Positions 34,072 to 47,443 of a DNA stretch of 64,000 bases are shown here, piece by piece (within the stretch, counting starts at the first letter, position 1; every line of letters begins with the position of its first letter). The notes under the pieces are model-generated. The model did not search any database. It saw only the letters and a list, made by a program, of their open reading frames with translations, and was not told where the DNA came from. Source of the DNA: Costus lasius (lineage: Eukaryota > Streptophyta > Magnoliopsida > Zingiberales > Costaceae); assembly GCA_027563935.2 (NCBI GenBank), contig CM050450.1:33033439-33097438 (forward strand). Direction: 5' to 3'. Position numbers and translations under genes: made by a program.

Positions 34072-35544
34072 CTACAATAAGCAAATAAGTAAAATAAGTA
34101 CAATGATAAAGCATTTAACAAGGACTTTAAATTAAATGCTATGCTCCCACTACTTCCAAAACCAGTTGAGAACTCTCAAACTCAACATGGAAATAAGTGA
34201 GTAGGATCCTAATTTCACATAAGGTCTCCGCGACTCACGAGGGTGAGTTGGGATGCACAGAGAGTCTCATGCTTCCTTAGGTAGGCATACCAGCCAATTG
34301 TGCCATGCACAATTCCTCTTAGTTAAGACAGACTAGGCGCCCTGTGTCCAGCGAGGGCTGGATACAACACAGAACCCTATCCTCTCAACAGTTGCCTCTA
34401 GTGATTCATCATATGAAAAACTAGTCAAGTCTGGTCCTAACCGTTATGCCCAGGGTCAACGAATTTCCTTGCGAAGGCACGCCCAGGTTAAAACTGGACT
34501 GGGGAAATCATTGTCACCACACACCTTCTAAAGATAAGTGGGTGTGTCCCACGAGGGTGGGAAATAGTTCACAACACCACCGATCGATAGTTTGATGAGG
34601 GCTACGCGTTAGAAGGCTATCGACTTGATATTGTATTGAGAGTTTTTGTATGTTTGTTTTATTCTTTTCTAGCATGCAGTTTTCCTATGGTTATGGCAGC
34701 AAAGGAAAAACATCACACGCATGCTATGGACAAAATAATAAACCATCACAGGCATGCTATTTTTGGTCGATATGGTCATAGCCCTTTTCATACACATAAC
34801 TTGTCACGAGCCATGTGACATGTTATTGCGCATCCAAGGGTTGCGAGTCCCTAAAGCAGATCGCCCATGCCAGAAGCCGAAAGCATGTGTCCTTTCTTCA
34901 GCCGCAAGTCCATCACCACGCTTCCAAAGCTGGCGCCACTTCTGACTCTGATTGAAGAAGACTCCTTGTTGTCAAGATGAAGCCTTAACCTATCATATAA
35001 TTCTACATCTATTCTAAACAAGATGAAAAATTCTTTACAACAAGATAGGGAGAGAACCACACGCAGGTGGAAAGAGATTTTACAAGCATTCATCACAAGT
35101 GAAAACATGCTTCCACATCACAACACAGGAGGGCACTCGTTATGACCATATCAACCCAATAAAGTGGCGCATGTAAAATTTGAAAATCCGAAAAAAATCA
35201 AATTTTAACATCTTATGCGCCAACATCATCCAAAGCACTCTCTTAACTAAATTTATGCCAAAATTTAGATCAAGTTCCATGATGATTTCATAGACCCTAT
35301 CGGCTGGCAGTTTTGTCATATCAAGAGACCCGGCCAGTCCGAAGACACAATACCCGTCCTACTTGACAAAACCACATGCGCCTTTGGTCTTAAATCAATC
35401 ATAAACAAAATCCAAGTTTCGGCCACAAAGATGAGAAGAGAGGTCTGGATGAAAACGCTTTCTACGTGAAACGCGCATGGATAGAAGAAAAATTTTCCAA
35501 AAAATTTTTCACACAACCAAACGTACACCTTGTGTTTCTCGCAA
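34072..35544 (-). other. C1 5' leader between PBS and gag
   Basis: About 1.5 kb with no frame that resembles a protein. Leaders of this length occur in some plant copia lineages. Confidence 0.5.
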
Positions 35545-35559
35545 GTAGCTCTGATACCA
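35545..35559 (-). other. C1 primer-binding site, initiator-Met type
   Basis: The minus strand reads TGGTATCAGAGCTAC one base after the LTR end. It is a perfect match to the usual TGGTATCAGAGC. Confidence 0.9.
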
Positions 35560-35560
35560 C

Positions 35561-37785
35561 TGTTAGGGAATACTGGGTGTAATTTAAAATTTTGCAGTCC
35601 CAGGATGCAACGGAAGAATCATTACCCCCGAAACATATTCCGGTCCCAAGGATCCATGCGAGAGAGAAGACACAAGGATGTGTTAGAGATGTACCTCTTT
35701 TGCTTGTCTAGATGCCGAAGCCATGTTGAAGGCGCCCAATTGTTCGCCCTCCACAAGTATCCACACGTTGACTCCTTGATCGTTGCTCCCTTCCATGCTT
35801 GGTGCTAGCCTCGAGAAGAGAATCAAGCCTTAGGGTTCCTTCACTTCTCTTGCACCACCTCCAAGGATCATGCGCCAAGTGCAAGGAAGATGCCGCCAAC
35901 TCCTTATCCTCTTCACTCCAAGAGAAGAGGGAGAAGAAGAGTTTCGGCCCTTAGGAAGAATAAGATGAAGTGGCGCCACCAAGTCCTTCTCCAAGTCACG
36001 CCAAGAGGAGACGAAGGAGAAGACTTGCGGCCACTAGTAGGAAGAAAGGTTGCGCCACCTTGATGTTGTCGCCCTTTGCCCTTGTTCTCGCCCCTCTATG
36101 TATGTTCACGTCTCCAAGCATTCGAACCATTGAGAGGGGGCAGCTAAGGTCCCTTTTATAAGCCAAGAGGCGGTTCAGGGAGGGCCAAGATCATGCCAAG
36201 TGGGCGGCTAGGATGAGAGGGGTTTGTGGTAAGGAAAGTCTCCAAGACTTTGCCATAAACCTCATTCAACCTATCCTTATTTGCCTAATAGCCATATCAG
36301 CCCAAGACATTCCTTAAAGGTATTCTTTCCATCCAAGGAGAAGGGCTAGACGCAACAAGCAAGAGGAATTCGGCTAGGGTGGTGTCTTGGGAGAAATTAG
36401 GGTTTGAGGTAAGGTAAGTCTCCAAGACTTTACCATATACCTCTTCCCAACACCCATATGCGCCTAGGAACTTCCCATAAAAGTTCTCAAGCCATATTAT
36501 CCCCAAGACTTGCCTTAGAGGCAAGGTTTCCATCAAGGGAGAAAGGGCAAGGCGCCTTTTACTTCCTTAATGAAGCAAAACCGCCCACTTCACCCCATTA
36601 TGCCCCTAGGCGCTAATGGGTGAAGACTTCTCCCCATTATACCCTTTTTAGCCAATTTTCTCTTCATGACAACTAATTATTGGGCCTCATTGGATAATGA
36701 GCTAGCCCAAAATTCATGGCATGGATTGATTAAGCCATTGGATCCAACCCAATGCAACCCTAATCCAAATGTGACCAATCTAGGTCAATTTCGGGTCAAC
36801 CTGCCAAAAATGAAGTTTGGCTCCAATAACCTTCTTCCAACTCATCAGGCCCATTGGCGCTGATGAAATCTTCCAAATGGATCCATGTTATCCAATAACT
36901 TGATCCTAAGGCTTCTGATTAAAGCAAGGTCAAGAGTCTATTGTGTGTGACCCCGTAGGATCCATATGACGATGGCAATGATGTAAACATCATAAGTAGT
37001 GAGGGGTATCTAGCAACACATCACTACTACCCATGTCATAGGACTTAAGTCATTATGGCAACAACTCCTAACAAGCAACGAGGATTCCCATGCATTATAG
37101 ATCCCTTTGCCTAAACTGATATCCTACCATTGGATTAGTCTCAAGTTTATCAATCCAATGCATTGGTCATGACTTAACAAGTGTGGCCACACATTCCTGT
37201 CATGCACCAATAAGGTGGGGCACCCCAAAGTGGATATCATGCTTCCTCTGAAGGAAGGGGCAAATCCTACTATTGGTCATCCATGTCTCTACGTGACTTA
37301 TGACATGCCCAATGACAGTCGTTTTGGTCTCCCAATTACGGAGAGACGTAAGACTGTATCGAAGCATACCCATCATCAAATCTAGACATGAATACCTCAA
37401 GTCTAAGGATCAATGCAAACCTCCTGCATGTGAGATTGACTTGTTGACTAGACAAGTCAATCCTCACGGTGGATCACTCCAGTGCATCCAATGCACCTGT
37501 ATGTCTGCGTTACTGTGCCCCGCACCTAACCAGTCCATACACCAGTCTCACATGTACCAAAGCTGTCCCATATCTGCTAAGGTACCTTGTCTGGGGATAG
37601 CTTATGAGAATGGATCCAATCCAAACTCCTGGGACATTATTTATGCAACTTAATATATCAACGCAGGTAGAGAAGTCTGCATAATAACGACTATGCCTAT
37701 GTAAAGAGTAATAATTCTATCAAAGTACATTCAAACAATGCCTGACCATGTCCATACATTGGTCTTCAGGGCATATACACCAACA
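35561..37785 (-). repeat. C1 5' LTR (2225 bp)
   Basis: Partner of 28574-30798, with the same ends and length. It also resembles the C2 LTR at 57104-59069, especially around 36590-36860 against 57890-58150, so C1 and C2 belong to related families. Confidence 0.93.
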
Positions 37786-37790
37786 AGTAC

Positions 37791-38466
37791 AGTGGTGTTT
37801 ACTGAAGAGTGCAGCGCCATTATTCAAAATAAGCTTCCAGAGAAATTGAAATATCCGGGCAGCTTTTCAATACCATGCAAAATAGGGGATTTGACTTTTG
37901 AACACGCGCTATGTGATTTAGGCGCCAGTGTCAGTTTAATGTCGTTTTCTATATGCAGGAAACTAGACATTGGCCATGTAAAGGCAACACCAATTTCTCT
38001 ACAACTTGCTGACCGCTCAGTGCGCAAGCCGGCAGGAATTCTGGAAGACGTCCCGATCAAGGTCGGAGATTTCTTCATTCCAGTCGACTTCGTCGTGCTC
38101 GAGATGGAGGAGGATACGAAGCTATCGATAATTTTGGGAAGACCATTTCTTGCAACTGCCGGAGTGATTATTGACATGAAAAATGAAAAACTAGCCTTAA
38201 ACATTGGTGAGGAGGCTATCGAATTTGATTTAGCTTGAAGTCTGAAACACCCTTCTATCGCAGGTTCATGTTGTAGCTTAGATGTCATTGATGAAGTTGT
38301 TAAAGATGAAAATCCCATATCTGATGGGATGAACATGGACCCACTAGAGGTCTATCTCTTGGAGAGTCTAAATGCTGAAAAGAATAAAGAAGCCCAAGCA
38401 TATGTGAAACTGATGGACTCGGCTGAATTCCTTGGTGTTTATTCCTGCATTGTGAACTCTGAATAA
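37791..38466 (+). pseudogene. A1 protease region, continuing gag after C1
   Basis: The A1 frame resumes from LEEHTT into VVFTEECSAIIQNKLP when C1 and one target copy are ignored. The segment carries an Athila-type aspartic protease: CDLGASVSLMSFSICRKLDI (Asp-Leu-Gly in place of Asp-Ser-Gly), then VVLEMEEDTKLSIILGRPFL with the conserved ILGRPFL flap region. TGA at 38236-38238 interrupts it; beyond that the same frame goes on with SLDVIDEVVKDENP and ends at TAA near 38464. In complete Athila elements RT follows. Here 3' noncoding sequence begins at once, so RT, RNase H and integrase have been lost. Confidence 0.85.
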
Positions 38467-39042
38467 CACTGCGGTCGAGCTAATGACCCTAAACAAGCGC
38501 TTCTTGGGAGGCAACCCAAGTGTTGGTCTGAATTCCTTATTTTGTCTTTTCTTTAATGCTTTATTTTGGTTTTAGTTAAATGCTTATCTTATCTGATGAT
38601 AGCTACCCATTTCAATAACACTTGCAAGTTAGCTGAATGACGAGGATGATCCTTAGGAGGAAGGTGCTGAGATGAGCATCGACGATGACTCCGATGATGA
38701 CTTCGACTAGTCTTGTGAGTATCGCAACCCATATCTCTAAATTTTGTGTTCTTTACATACTATGCATAGAGACTATGCATAATCTAAGTCTGGGAGATTG
38801 TGGGCTCTGTTTAAAACTTTTTATGTAGTGACTTTAGACTTGTTTTGATGTTGGTATATTTTGATAGCACTTTTTGGTTCTGATGTTTGTTACACCCCAG
38901 GTTCCGATATTGGATTGCACTATCTGATTTTTTAAAATACTAATGATTTGCTAATAACAATGTTCTGATGGAAATCATGATAGCTTGATGTTGTATATTG
39001 ACTCCTTGGGATATTATTATGTTCAGAATCTTAGTTTAAAGT
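38467..39042 (+). other. A1 3' noncoding region, first part
   Basis: It begins with taaacaagcgcttcttggga and ggcaacccaagtg, a motif I recognise from the end of Athila coding regions. No frame of note. The region is cut by the LINE insertion and resumes at 48362. Confidence 0.7.
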
Positions 39043-39495
39043 CAGGAAATTCATTTTTTTTTGCCAAAGGCAAGTAAGGGATTTTATAGAAATTCAAAGA
39101 GGGATATTTACAAGGTAGCTACAGACTCTATCTACACCCGAATGCAAGATAGAGAAAATTTTGACAGAGTTTCCCCTGTATTACATGGTCGCGTGGATCC
39201 TGCTACAACATAACCAATCCAAAACAACTGACAGCTACAAAGAATCTCAGTACACATACAAATACAATAACTCATTCAGTTACAGGGAAGCACTCTAAGC
39301 TCAAAACATAAGCATAATGCAGATCTCCGCCCAGCATATAAAAGAATCCCCGCCGACTTGCATGTTTTGCCGCCTTGAGAGGCGCGGCCCGCTGGCTGTA
39401 CAAAGGTTTAATCTTTATCAAAGATAAAGAGCGCCCAGCCTTCCAACACACATCACCCAGGGTTACCATAAGTCCTCCAAAATGGTTGTGAAAGT

Positions 39496-42400
39496 CTAAA
39501 TGTGTGAATCCTGAATTGCGCGAGGAAGATAAGCCTGGAGCTTGCTTTTTATATCAGAGATTAACTTCTTGAAGAATTCCATGAAACCCCTTTTGTGAGT
39601 ACCCATAATTTGATTATTCTGGTATCTCCAGATGTAGTAAAAAACCCCGGAGATCATGAGTTTCCTGATGTATGTTTGGATTGGGTTCGCCTCCACTAGT
39701 TGCTCGGTGTTGTATTGGGTTAAGACTCCCTCGCATGTGATGGCATCAAAGGCTATATTACATCGCCTGGTAAGTAAATTCCGGAACCAGGAGAAAGCTT
39801 CACAATTTATGAACAAATGATCACTAGTCACAGCGTGATTTTTGCATAGCTGACATAGTGGGTCAGGCGCAATGCCCCAAGCGTGCAGCCGCACCCTTGT
39901 ACTTAAACGGCCCTGGCAGACTAGACAAAGGAAGAAGGAATAGCGCGGCATGCCCCCTTTGAACCAAACCCAATCCTTCCAGGAAGCCTCCGTGCCCTGC
40001 AGTTGGCTCTCATACGCTGATTTGAGTGAGAAATTGCCATTTTGAGTGGGTTTCCAATACAAAAGATCTGAGCTTAGGTTTGAGTGAATTGGAATCCCGA
40101 AAATGTTTGCGTATATGTTGATGAGATTCAAGGACCGGGGCCTAGGAATATTCCATCTGCGGTCAATGATGATGGAGTTGAGTCTTTTATTCCTCGCCGG
40201 GGGATTTTCAACGAGGTCTAGCAAGAGTCTAGGGCCAAGCCAAGGATCAAGCCAGAACCGGATGGACTCACCATTCGCAACTTTGTATCCCACCATTTGC
40301 ATGCACGTGTCACGAACCGTGAGAAGGGACCGCACAGGCCATGGTGCGTGCCTGGACAAATTGACCGACCATATAGTGTCCAACTATAGGTAAATGTCAT
40401 GGATCCATTTAACCCATAAGGAATTTTTGTCCTATGCTATATTCTAGAGGTGTCTTATAAGGAAGGCATGGTTGAGCTTCTCGATATCATGAATACCAAG
40501 GCCACTTAAGTCTGTGGGTTTTGTGATATTGATCCAAGCAACCTTTGCTATACCTTTCCTGTGCCCCCGCGACCATAAGAAGCTTGCTAGTAAGGAATTA
40601 AGCTTTGAGGTGATACCCGTAGGTAACTTGATGGAGCTGCACCAAAAGTTAATGTTTCCATAGCACATTGACTTGATCAATTCAACCCTTCCGGCATAAG
40701 AAAGGCTCTTAGCATGCCAAGCAGAGAGGTATCTAGTAATCTTCTCTAATAACGGGGTGCAGTCTCTAGCCTTGATGGCCTTGCTGGTGATCGGGATGCC
40801 TAAATATTTGAAGGGCAGATTCCCCTTTTGGTTTCCAAGAATGGAGGTAATATGCGATTGTAACCCGGGACTAGTCGTCGCCGAAAAGAAGACATGAGAT
40901 TTAACTTTGTTGATCAAGAGGACGGTGTGTTTGTGGAAGATCTCTAGCATATTGTTTATAGCCCGGATAGAAGATTCAGAGGAGTCACAAAAGATAATCA
41001 CATCATCGGCGAATTGCAGGTTCGTGATACCCAATTTGGCACATTTCTAATGAGGAATAAGACAGCCATCTTGGAGCTCCTTTGCTAAAAGATCTAAAAG
41101 ATGCTGCATGATAATAATGAAAAGATATGGAGAAAGAGGGATACCTTGGCGCAACCCCCTGGTGCCTTTGAAGAGGACCACGTCTTCTCCGTTGAGGTTG
41201 ATCGAGTAGGAAGGCGAGGAGATGCATGCCATAATCCTAGAGATGAACCAGGCTGGAAATCCATAAGCATTCAGGAATACTTCAATAGCATCCCATTTCA
41301 CTGAGTCGAAAGCTTTATGGAGATCCAATTTTATCGCCATGCGGGGTTTGCCCAGTTTGGTATGAAAACCATTCATGATCTCTTGGCAGAGCATAATGAT
41401 CTCCTGAATAGAGCGGCCAGGGATAAAAGCGTGCTGATTAATATCAATGATCTCCGGGAGGACAGTGCGCAGTCTAATAGCCAGAGCCTTAGCAATAAAG
41501 CGGTAAGTCATCTGACATACTAATATAGGGCGAAAATCTGCAAAAGAAGAGGGATTAGGGATTTTAGGAATAAGAGTAAGGGAGGTGATGTTCAACCGCT
41601 TAAACATGCGTCCATGCTCCATGAAGTCCATAATCGCCTTAAGGACATCCTCTTTGATGATCCCCCAACTTGATTTGAAGAACGCCGCATTGAACCCGTC
41701 AACCCCAGGGGCCTTAGAGATATTTGCCCGCATAATAATATTTTCAATGTCCTCCACGGAAAACTTGGACTCAAGGATACAGATGGCCGGGGTGGAGGGC
41801 AATTTATTCACCTGGACATTTAGTTCCTTAGGGGTGATAGAAAGGGCAAGTAAGGTTTTGAAGAAACGCACCGCTTCTCTAGCGATATTCTCGCTAGAGA
41901 CAAAATTCCCATGAATGTCTTTAATGGAGGAGATGGTATTCTGGATACGCCTTGCTTTCATTAGATTATAAAAATATGCCATGTTAGAGTCCCCATGAGA
42001 TATAATTTGGTCACGGGATCTTTGCTTAAGGGCTGATTCTTCCTCAAGCCAATATCGTCGAATGCCATCCTGATATCGTCTCTCCAAGTCGTATAGTGTA
42101 GGCACGTGTAAGTTGTGCTGAAGTTGTAGCTGGATGGCCTCCAACTTGCTAGTGTGCTCACGAAGGTCAGCTTCCTTCTTGGCCCGGATATCTCTTGCCC
42201 ACTGTTTGAGACCTTGTTTAACTCTGTGGAGCTTGTGGCAAAGGATGAACATAGGGGTGCCATGGGTGTTGCTGGCGCTCCAAATAGATTGGATTGTCTG
42301 AAAAAAGCTTGGGTGAAGGAGCCACTTGTTGAAGAACCGGAAGCGGGGACCTTTCCGAGGTAATTTATCGCCGAAGACAAGGAGCGCCGAAGAATGGTCA

Positions 42401-42991
42401 GATAAGCTTGGATTTAAAAATAGTGCTTCAGCCAGGGGAAATTTCTCAGTCCAAGCCTCTGGATTTTATGTCTACAATGTCTAGGCTCGTGCAGATCTCA
42501 ACATTTGAAAGGATTTTGGGCTCATTGTGGAAATTTCCTCCCTTCTTGTCTTTAAGAGAAAACAACATGTTGAAATCACCAAGAATCACCATAGGACCCA
42601 TATGAGATCCTGCTGACAAGGCCCCCCAAATTTCTCTTTGTTCAATGGCCGAGTATAAGCCGTACACCACACCCACGTAAAAAAGAAGGTCGTCTCCAAC
42701 ACTTGAGACTTTCCCAACAATCACTTGATTTGTCACCTCTAAGATATCAACATTATAATCAGCAGGGTCCCAAGCTAGCCAAATTCTTCCTCCGGTGATT
42801 TTATGATAGTTGTTTGCGAATTTCCACCCGGGCAAAACCGTATTCATTATGTCAACACTTTTATTCTCACTAACGTGGGTCTCCAATATGGCACACATTT
42901 TTAAGCGGTAAGAATTTACAAGGGCCGACACCTCTCTCCTCTTGGCAAGCGCATTGAGACCTCTCACATTCCAACACGCTATTGGGGCCAA
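39496..42991 (-). pseudogene. L1 ORF2: endonuclease, reverse transcriptase, zf-RVT
   Basis: ORF2 makes the nicking endonuclease and reverse transcriptase of the LINE. The endonuclease starts at Met 42991 (IACWNVRGLN, ETHV, ILGDFN, and SDHSS after the break). RT runs through 42252-40444 with KAPGVDGFNAAFFK, KLDLHKAFDSVKWD, GLRQGIPLSPYLF and the catalytic FADD at about 41010. The C-terminal zf-RVT segment (PRYSFFLCLVCQGRLSTRVR, then CQLCKN.....DHLFINC) ends at 39496. A frameshift lies near 42455, an in-frame TAG at about 41045-41047 just before FADD, and three stops near 40380-40450. Otherwise the domains are complete and in order. ORF2 starts 33 bases after ORF1 ends. Confidence 0.9.
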
Positions 42992-43024
42992 GGGGAATTC
43001 ATGGGATAACTTGAGGAGAGGGAC

Positions 43025-43605
43025 TCATGCTCTTAGGGTCCTGGACGCCTTTAGCAGCGCCCTTGCACTTATGCTTTTTTTTTTCTTCGATCTTTTTGAG
43101 GCCACAGCCACGAAGTCTTGTCCGTCAAGCAGATCTCTAGTAGTTTCCAAGGAACCCGATATCTGCGGTGTTGCTGGGTTATCTAACTCCAATTCGTCCA
43201 TATCAGAATCTGTGTCCTCCGGGACTGGGATAGTTGCGGGGAGAAGGATGGCCTTTCCTTTGTCATGGATATTGCTTGGGGTGGCCACCGCCTGAGAAGA
43301 AGAGATAGCCGGAATTGGGGAAGCAGGCAGAGGGAGTTCTCTAAGCTCCAGAGGCCCGCTAAGAAGACCGACTGTTCCATCCAGGAGCGGATCCTTCTCG
43401 GTAGTCAGCCCCCCGGAAGACGCCACACAAGCAGCCGAACTCGGATTTAGAGACTTCTCCTGCCAGGTTTGTCGCATATTTGATCTCCTCGTAACAGCAC
43501 ATCCTTTGGTATTATGACCATACGTGTTGCAACTTGTACATCTAGGAGGAAGCTTCCATCTCCACACAAACTCGAGCATAACCCAGTCTCGATTTCGAAG
43601 CCGTG
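43025..43605 (-). pseudogene. L1 ORF1, C-terminal part with zinc knuckle
   Basis: This is the continuation of ORF1 beyond the nested solo LTR. The first codons (ATASKSRLGYARVCVE) follow the ORF1 frame from 47444 and match the end of the DUF4283 region. A frameshift then leads into EFVWRWKLPPRCTSCNTYGH with the knuckle CTSCNTYGHNTKGC (CX2CX4HX4C), an RNA-binding module. The rest is a low-complexity Ser/Pro/Asp-rich tail ending in a basic SKRSKKKKS stretch. The stop is at 43025-43027. Confidence 0.8.
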
Positions 43606-43610
43606 GCCTT

Positions 43611-46600
43611 TGTCACACCCCTAGAGGATGGTAATTTCATAATATAAAATACAAAAATTTTGCAATATTGTACCCAGGATCAAAACACTATAACCTGATC
43701 AACATAACTTATAAAATTTGTCTTTCCATCATCTAGGAGGTAACAACAATTCAAATAGTCATTCAATATAACAATTAAGAATTTCTCATTCTATTAATCA
43801 AAATCCTTATCATATCATAAAAACTATACATCCTATTCCAAATCCATAATATTTATTCACTATAACTCACACTTATATTACAAACATCAAAATGAACATC
43901 ATACATGAGTCATTTAACTTTACATGCTCAATAATTTACAAACATAATATCTCACTCACAAGTCATGGATCTTCTCACACTTATCAAACAAACATACTAA
44001 CAACTTCATACATTAGTCATTAATGTTTACATACTCAAAACATAAAACCATACCCGTTATCTTCTTTAAACCGTCCACATAAACTTGTAGCCCAAAGCTA
44101 ACCTATAAAGAGGTTAGAATGCAAGGATTGAGCAAGAATGCTCAGGAAGTAATTAAGATGCCAAAAGGAGAAGTATTCCTAATAGATCTCCACATGGTTC
44201 CACAAGTAATATCAAATGGAAACATAATAGTGACATGGTAAGTAATAGTGACATGAAAGGCATATAATCACATGGTAAGCGATAGTGACATGATAAGCAA
44301 TGGTGACATGGTATGCATATCACAAGGTAGCAATACAAAGAGGCATATAATCACATGGTAAGCAATATTGACATGATAAGCATAATATCATGGTAAGCAG
44401 AAAGATCACAAGGATATTCAACATAATAACAATTGAGTGTCAAATGTCAAAAGTCTCAATCAAAACATCATACAAAGAATAGTGTAGAATATCTACTCAA
44501 GCATAGGAGCGATGGTAAGTTCATGATCTCATGGTATTCAAAACAAAGTGTCATAATAGCAATATATAAAGAATAGTGAGAACCAAAGCAAACAAGAATC
44601 TATCCAAGCAAACATAGTCCGTCCAAGCAAACATAGTCTGTCCAAGCAAACAAAATCCTCCACGTCTGGAAGAGAGACTAACCCACGTCTAGGAAGTCCA
44701 CAAAGCAAAAAGGCCGGCAGGGGCTCGTCATGGCCCAATCAAATGTAAATGGAGGGATCTAGAGGTGGCTTCCATGGATCTCAAAAGGTGGCAAACAATT
44801 ACAAATTGAAGAGGTCCATGTTACACTTTAGCACTTAGATCCACCTCCATAGCAGCCAAATTCCCATAAATGAGATCAAATCAATTTCCCACTATAAGAT
44901 GTAAGGGCCAAAGAACAATGGTATTATAACAAAGTCAAAGTAACAAAATGGCATTATTGCCTTCAAACAAATGCCCTTACAACATGATCATGGATACAAG
45001 TGTCAAAGGTAACAATCAAAGGTACATTATCAAGCTCATTTGGTCAATCACAGGCCTATATCAAAGTCATAGAAACATTTGGTCATCTTTCAAATACAAT
45101 GGTAGTGTCATGGATCAATAATAAGTCATCAGCATCGAGTGTAGCACAAGGAGTATAACATGTTGTACCATATACTAAGAGCAGAACATGTCAAATATGA
45201 CCAGTTATTGTAGGCAACTGAATCATAGGTAAATGTTATAGATAGTCACACAAAAGAGGTATCATTGGAAATATAATTGAATCTAGTTTCTATAGAATCT
45301 GATTTTGTGCAATTTGACAAACTATACGAAAAGTTATAGCATCTCAAGTGACAAAAGGTCAGACTGCCCATGATCAGATTACAAAATCAATGAGTCAAAA
45401 GTTATTGTTTGTTTCAAGCTATGTACTGTATAAACTATATGCAATATATGATTCAATGGAAAGGTATTTGAGTCTTATTTCATTCAAACAAAATATCATA
45501 TCAAACTAATCTGCAAAATCCATACTTACAAGACAATTACTACAAAGAGGTCACCCCTATGTTCTAAAAACATCTACCGAATATTGTTATCTGTTTGATA
45601 CCAAAATCAGAGGTTATACTATGCAATATATAGTCCGTTGGAAATATCTTTGAATCCTCTTTCGTGCAAAACAAGAATCACTCAAAACCGAACTGTCAAT
45701 CAAAAGTTATAAGTTAAATACCACAAGTAGGTCAGTTTGGTATTACAGCAATGAGATCCTGTATATTGCTACATACTTGATATCCTAAATCAAATGAAGT
45801 ATACACAATATTAGAGGCATTGGAAAGATCATCGAATCTTCTTTTACACAAATCAAGTTTCAATGAATGATCATTTCCATAGACAAAGTTACATCACAAA
45901 AATCACCACAAGGTCCGATTTGCATGAGTCATAAGTCCATACTTAATTGCTCTTGAACACACTCTACAATATGATAGTAATTTCTCCCAAAATTCGTTTG
46001 ATCTCAGTAAAGTATAGATCCATGAATCATAATCACACGTTCTACAAAATTATCATAATTTTAAAAGCATAAATGTAGAGCAAAGGGTAGAAACTTGCCT
46101 TAGCAGACTTTTTCTTCCTTTTAATTTACAGGGTCGGAATGATCGACGTAACAGGGTCGATAACATATTCGAAGGTATTCAATATCTGACTCAAACGAAA
46201 GATAATTGAGTCTTCTTTCCAATGACTCTGATTTCATACGATTTGGATTAGGGAGTCCAAAGTTATGCTAATTTGAGTGAAGAAAGGTTATGTTTACTTC
46301 TCATAAGCATTTATGGTCTTTTAACCTAGCATTTATCATTCTTCCAAGAACCAAATTGAACCAAATCATAGACATTAGAAGAAAATTGAAATCACAAGTA
46401 TCATGTAGGATGATTTCTCATAGAGTTGAAGCAATAGGCAAAAATAGCACAAAGGAAGAAGAACTTGCAAACAGATTTACAGGGTCGGAATGAACATGCC
46501 TAACCAGGTCGATAACCTGCTCGAAAGTATTCAATATCTGACTCAAATGAAAGATAATTGAGTCTTCTTTCCAATGAATCTGATTTCATTCGATTTTGGT

Positions 46601-47438
46601 TAAGGAGTCTAAAGTTATGATCATTTGAATGAAGAAAGGTCATATTTACATTACTTACGGATTCATAGTTATAATCATAACATTGATTATTCTTCCAAGA
46701 GTCGAATTTAACAAAAAATTCATAGAAATCAGAACCAAATTAAAGGCATACATGAAGTACAAGATCATTGAAGTCAAAGGCAAACAATTACAAAGGAAGA
46801 TTAAGAACTTGCCTTAGTAGCAACAAAAAATCAATCTCTACTTTGCTTTCTCCCCTTTTCTTTCCTTTTCTCCTTCCCTTTCCTTAAGCTCTCGTTCTCC
46901 TAGGCTTTGGAACGAGCAAAACAAAAAGAAATCTCCAATAGCATGAAGTGTACACAAGAAGGCAACTCCAATAGCATGAGGTGGCAAGGAGTTTGTCTTC
47001 TCATGCAAGCCATTAGGTGGCAACACTTGGGGCTTGGCTTCTCATGCAAGCCATGAGGTGGCATCACTCTATTAACTCCCTCATCATGAAATCATAAGCT
47101 AGTTTAGCTCTTCTCCCATCAACTAAGAAAGCATAATTTAGCTACTTCATCATTTAATACCAAATTCCTAAGTGGTTTATCAAATGATAAAATTGTCGTT
47201 TTGCCCAATTCTTTTCACAAAATTCCCAATGAGTCCTAGTATGAATCTTGAGTTATACCATTATAAAAGGAACCTTGAATATCACACTTAGCTACAATTT
47301 AACTTCAAGAGTCCAAACAAACAAAATAACTTAGTAGGTTTAGGCTTCATGCCTTATGGCACCACTTGTTTTATTTGTCAAAGCAACTTTGATTCTATCA
47401 CAAAATGATAATAGTGATTTTAAAGCATGGGTGTTACA
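43611..47438 (-). mobile_element. Large solo LTR (3828 bp) nested in L1 ORF1
   Basis: The plus strand starts TGTCACACCC and ends GGGTGTTACA, with the perfect duplication gcctt on both sides (43606-43610 and 47439-47443). The ends resemble the G2 LTR, and the interior has a weak 'tctagaggtggcttcc' block at about 44760, which suggests minus orientation. No gag or pol is seen; its short frames match nothing. An LTR of 3.8 kb is long even for this group, partly because of the internal duplication at 46124-46815. Confidence 0.85.
46124..46815. repeat. 351-bp tandem duplication in the large solo LTR
   Basis: atttacagggtcggaatga begins both copies (46124 and 46475). They stay alignable through 'gtattcaatatctgactcaa' and 'gagtcttctttccaatga' to the end of the second copy at about 46815. 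Divergence is considerable, so the duplication predates this insertion. Confidence 0.85.
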
Positions 47439-47443
47439 GCCTT

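Larger units (their letters stand above)
28574..37785 (-). mobile_element. C1: copia-type LTR retrotransposon with 2225-bp LTRs
   Basis: Both LTRs are exactly 2225 bp (28574-30798 and 35561-37785). The minus strand starts TGTTGGTGTATATGCC and ends CCCTAACA. PBS and purine tract place it on the minus strand. The target duplication is near-perfect (actac 28569-28573, agtac 37786-37790). The A1 frame rejoins across it. The internal region is only 4762 bp and holds a gag remnant and decayed RT/RNase H; most of protease and integrase is missing. Confidence 0.9.
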
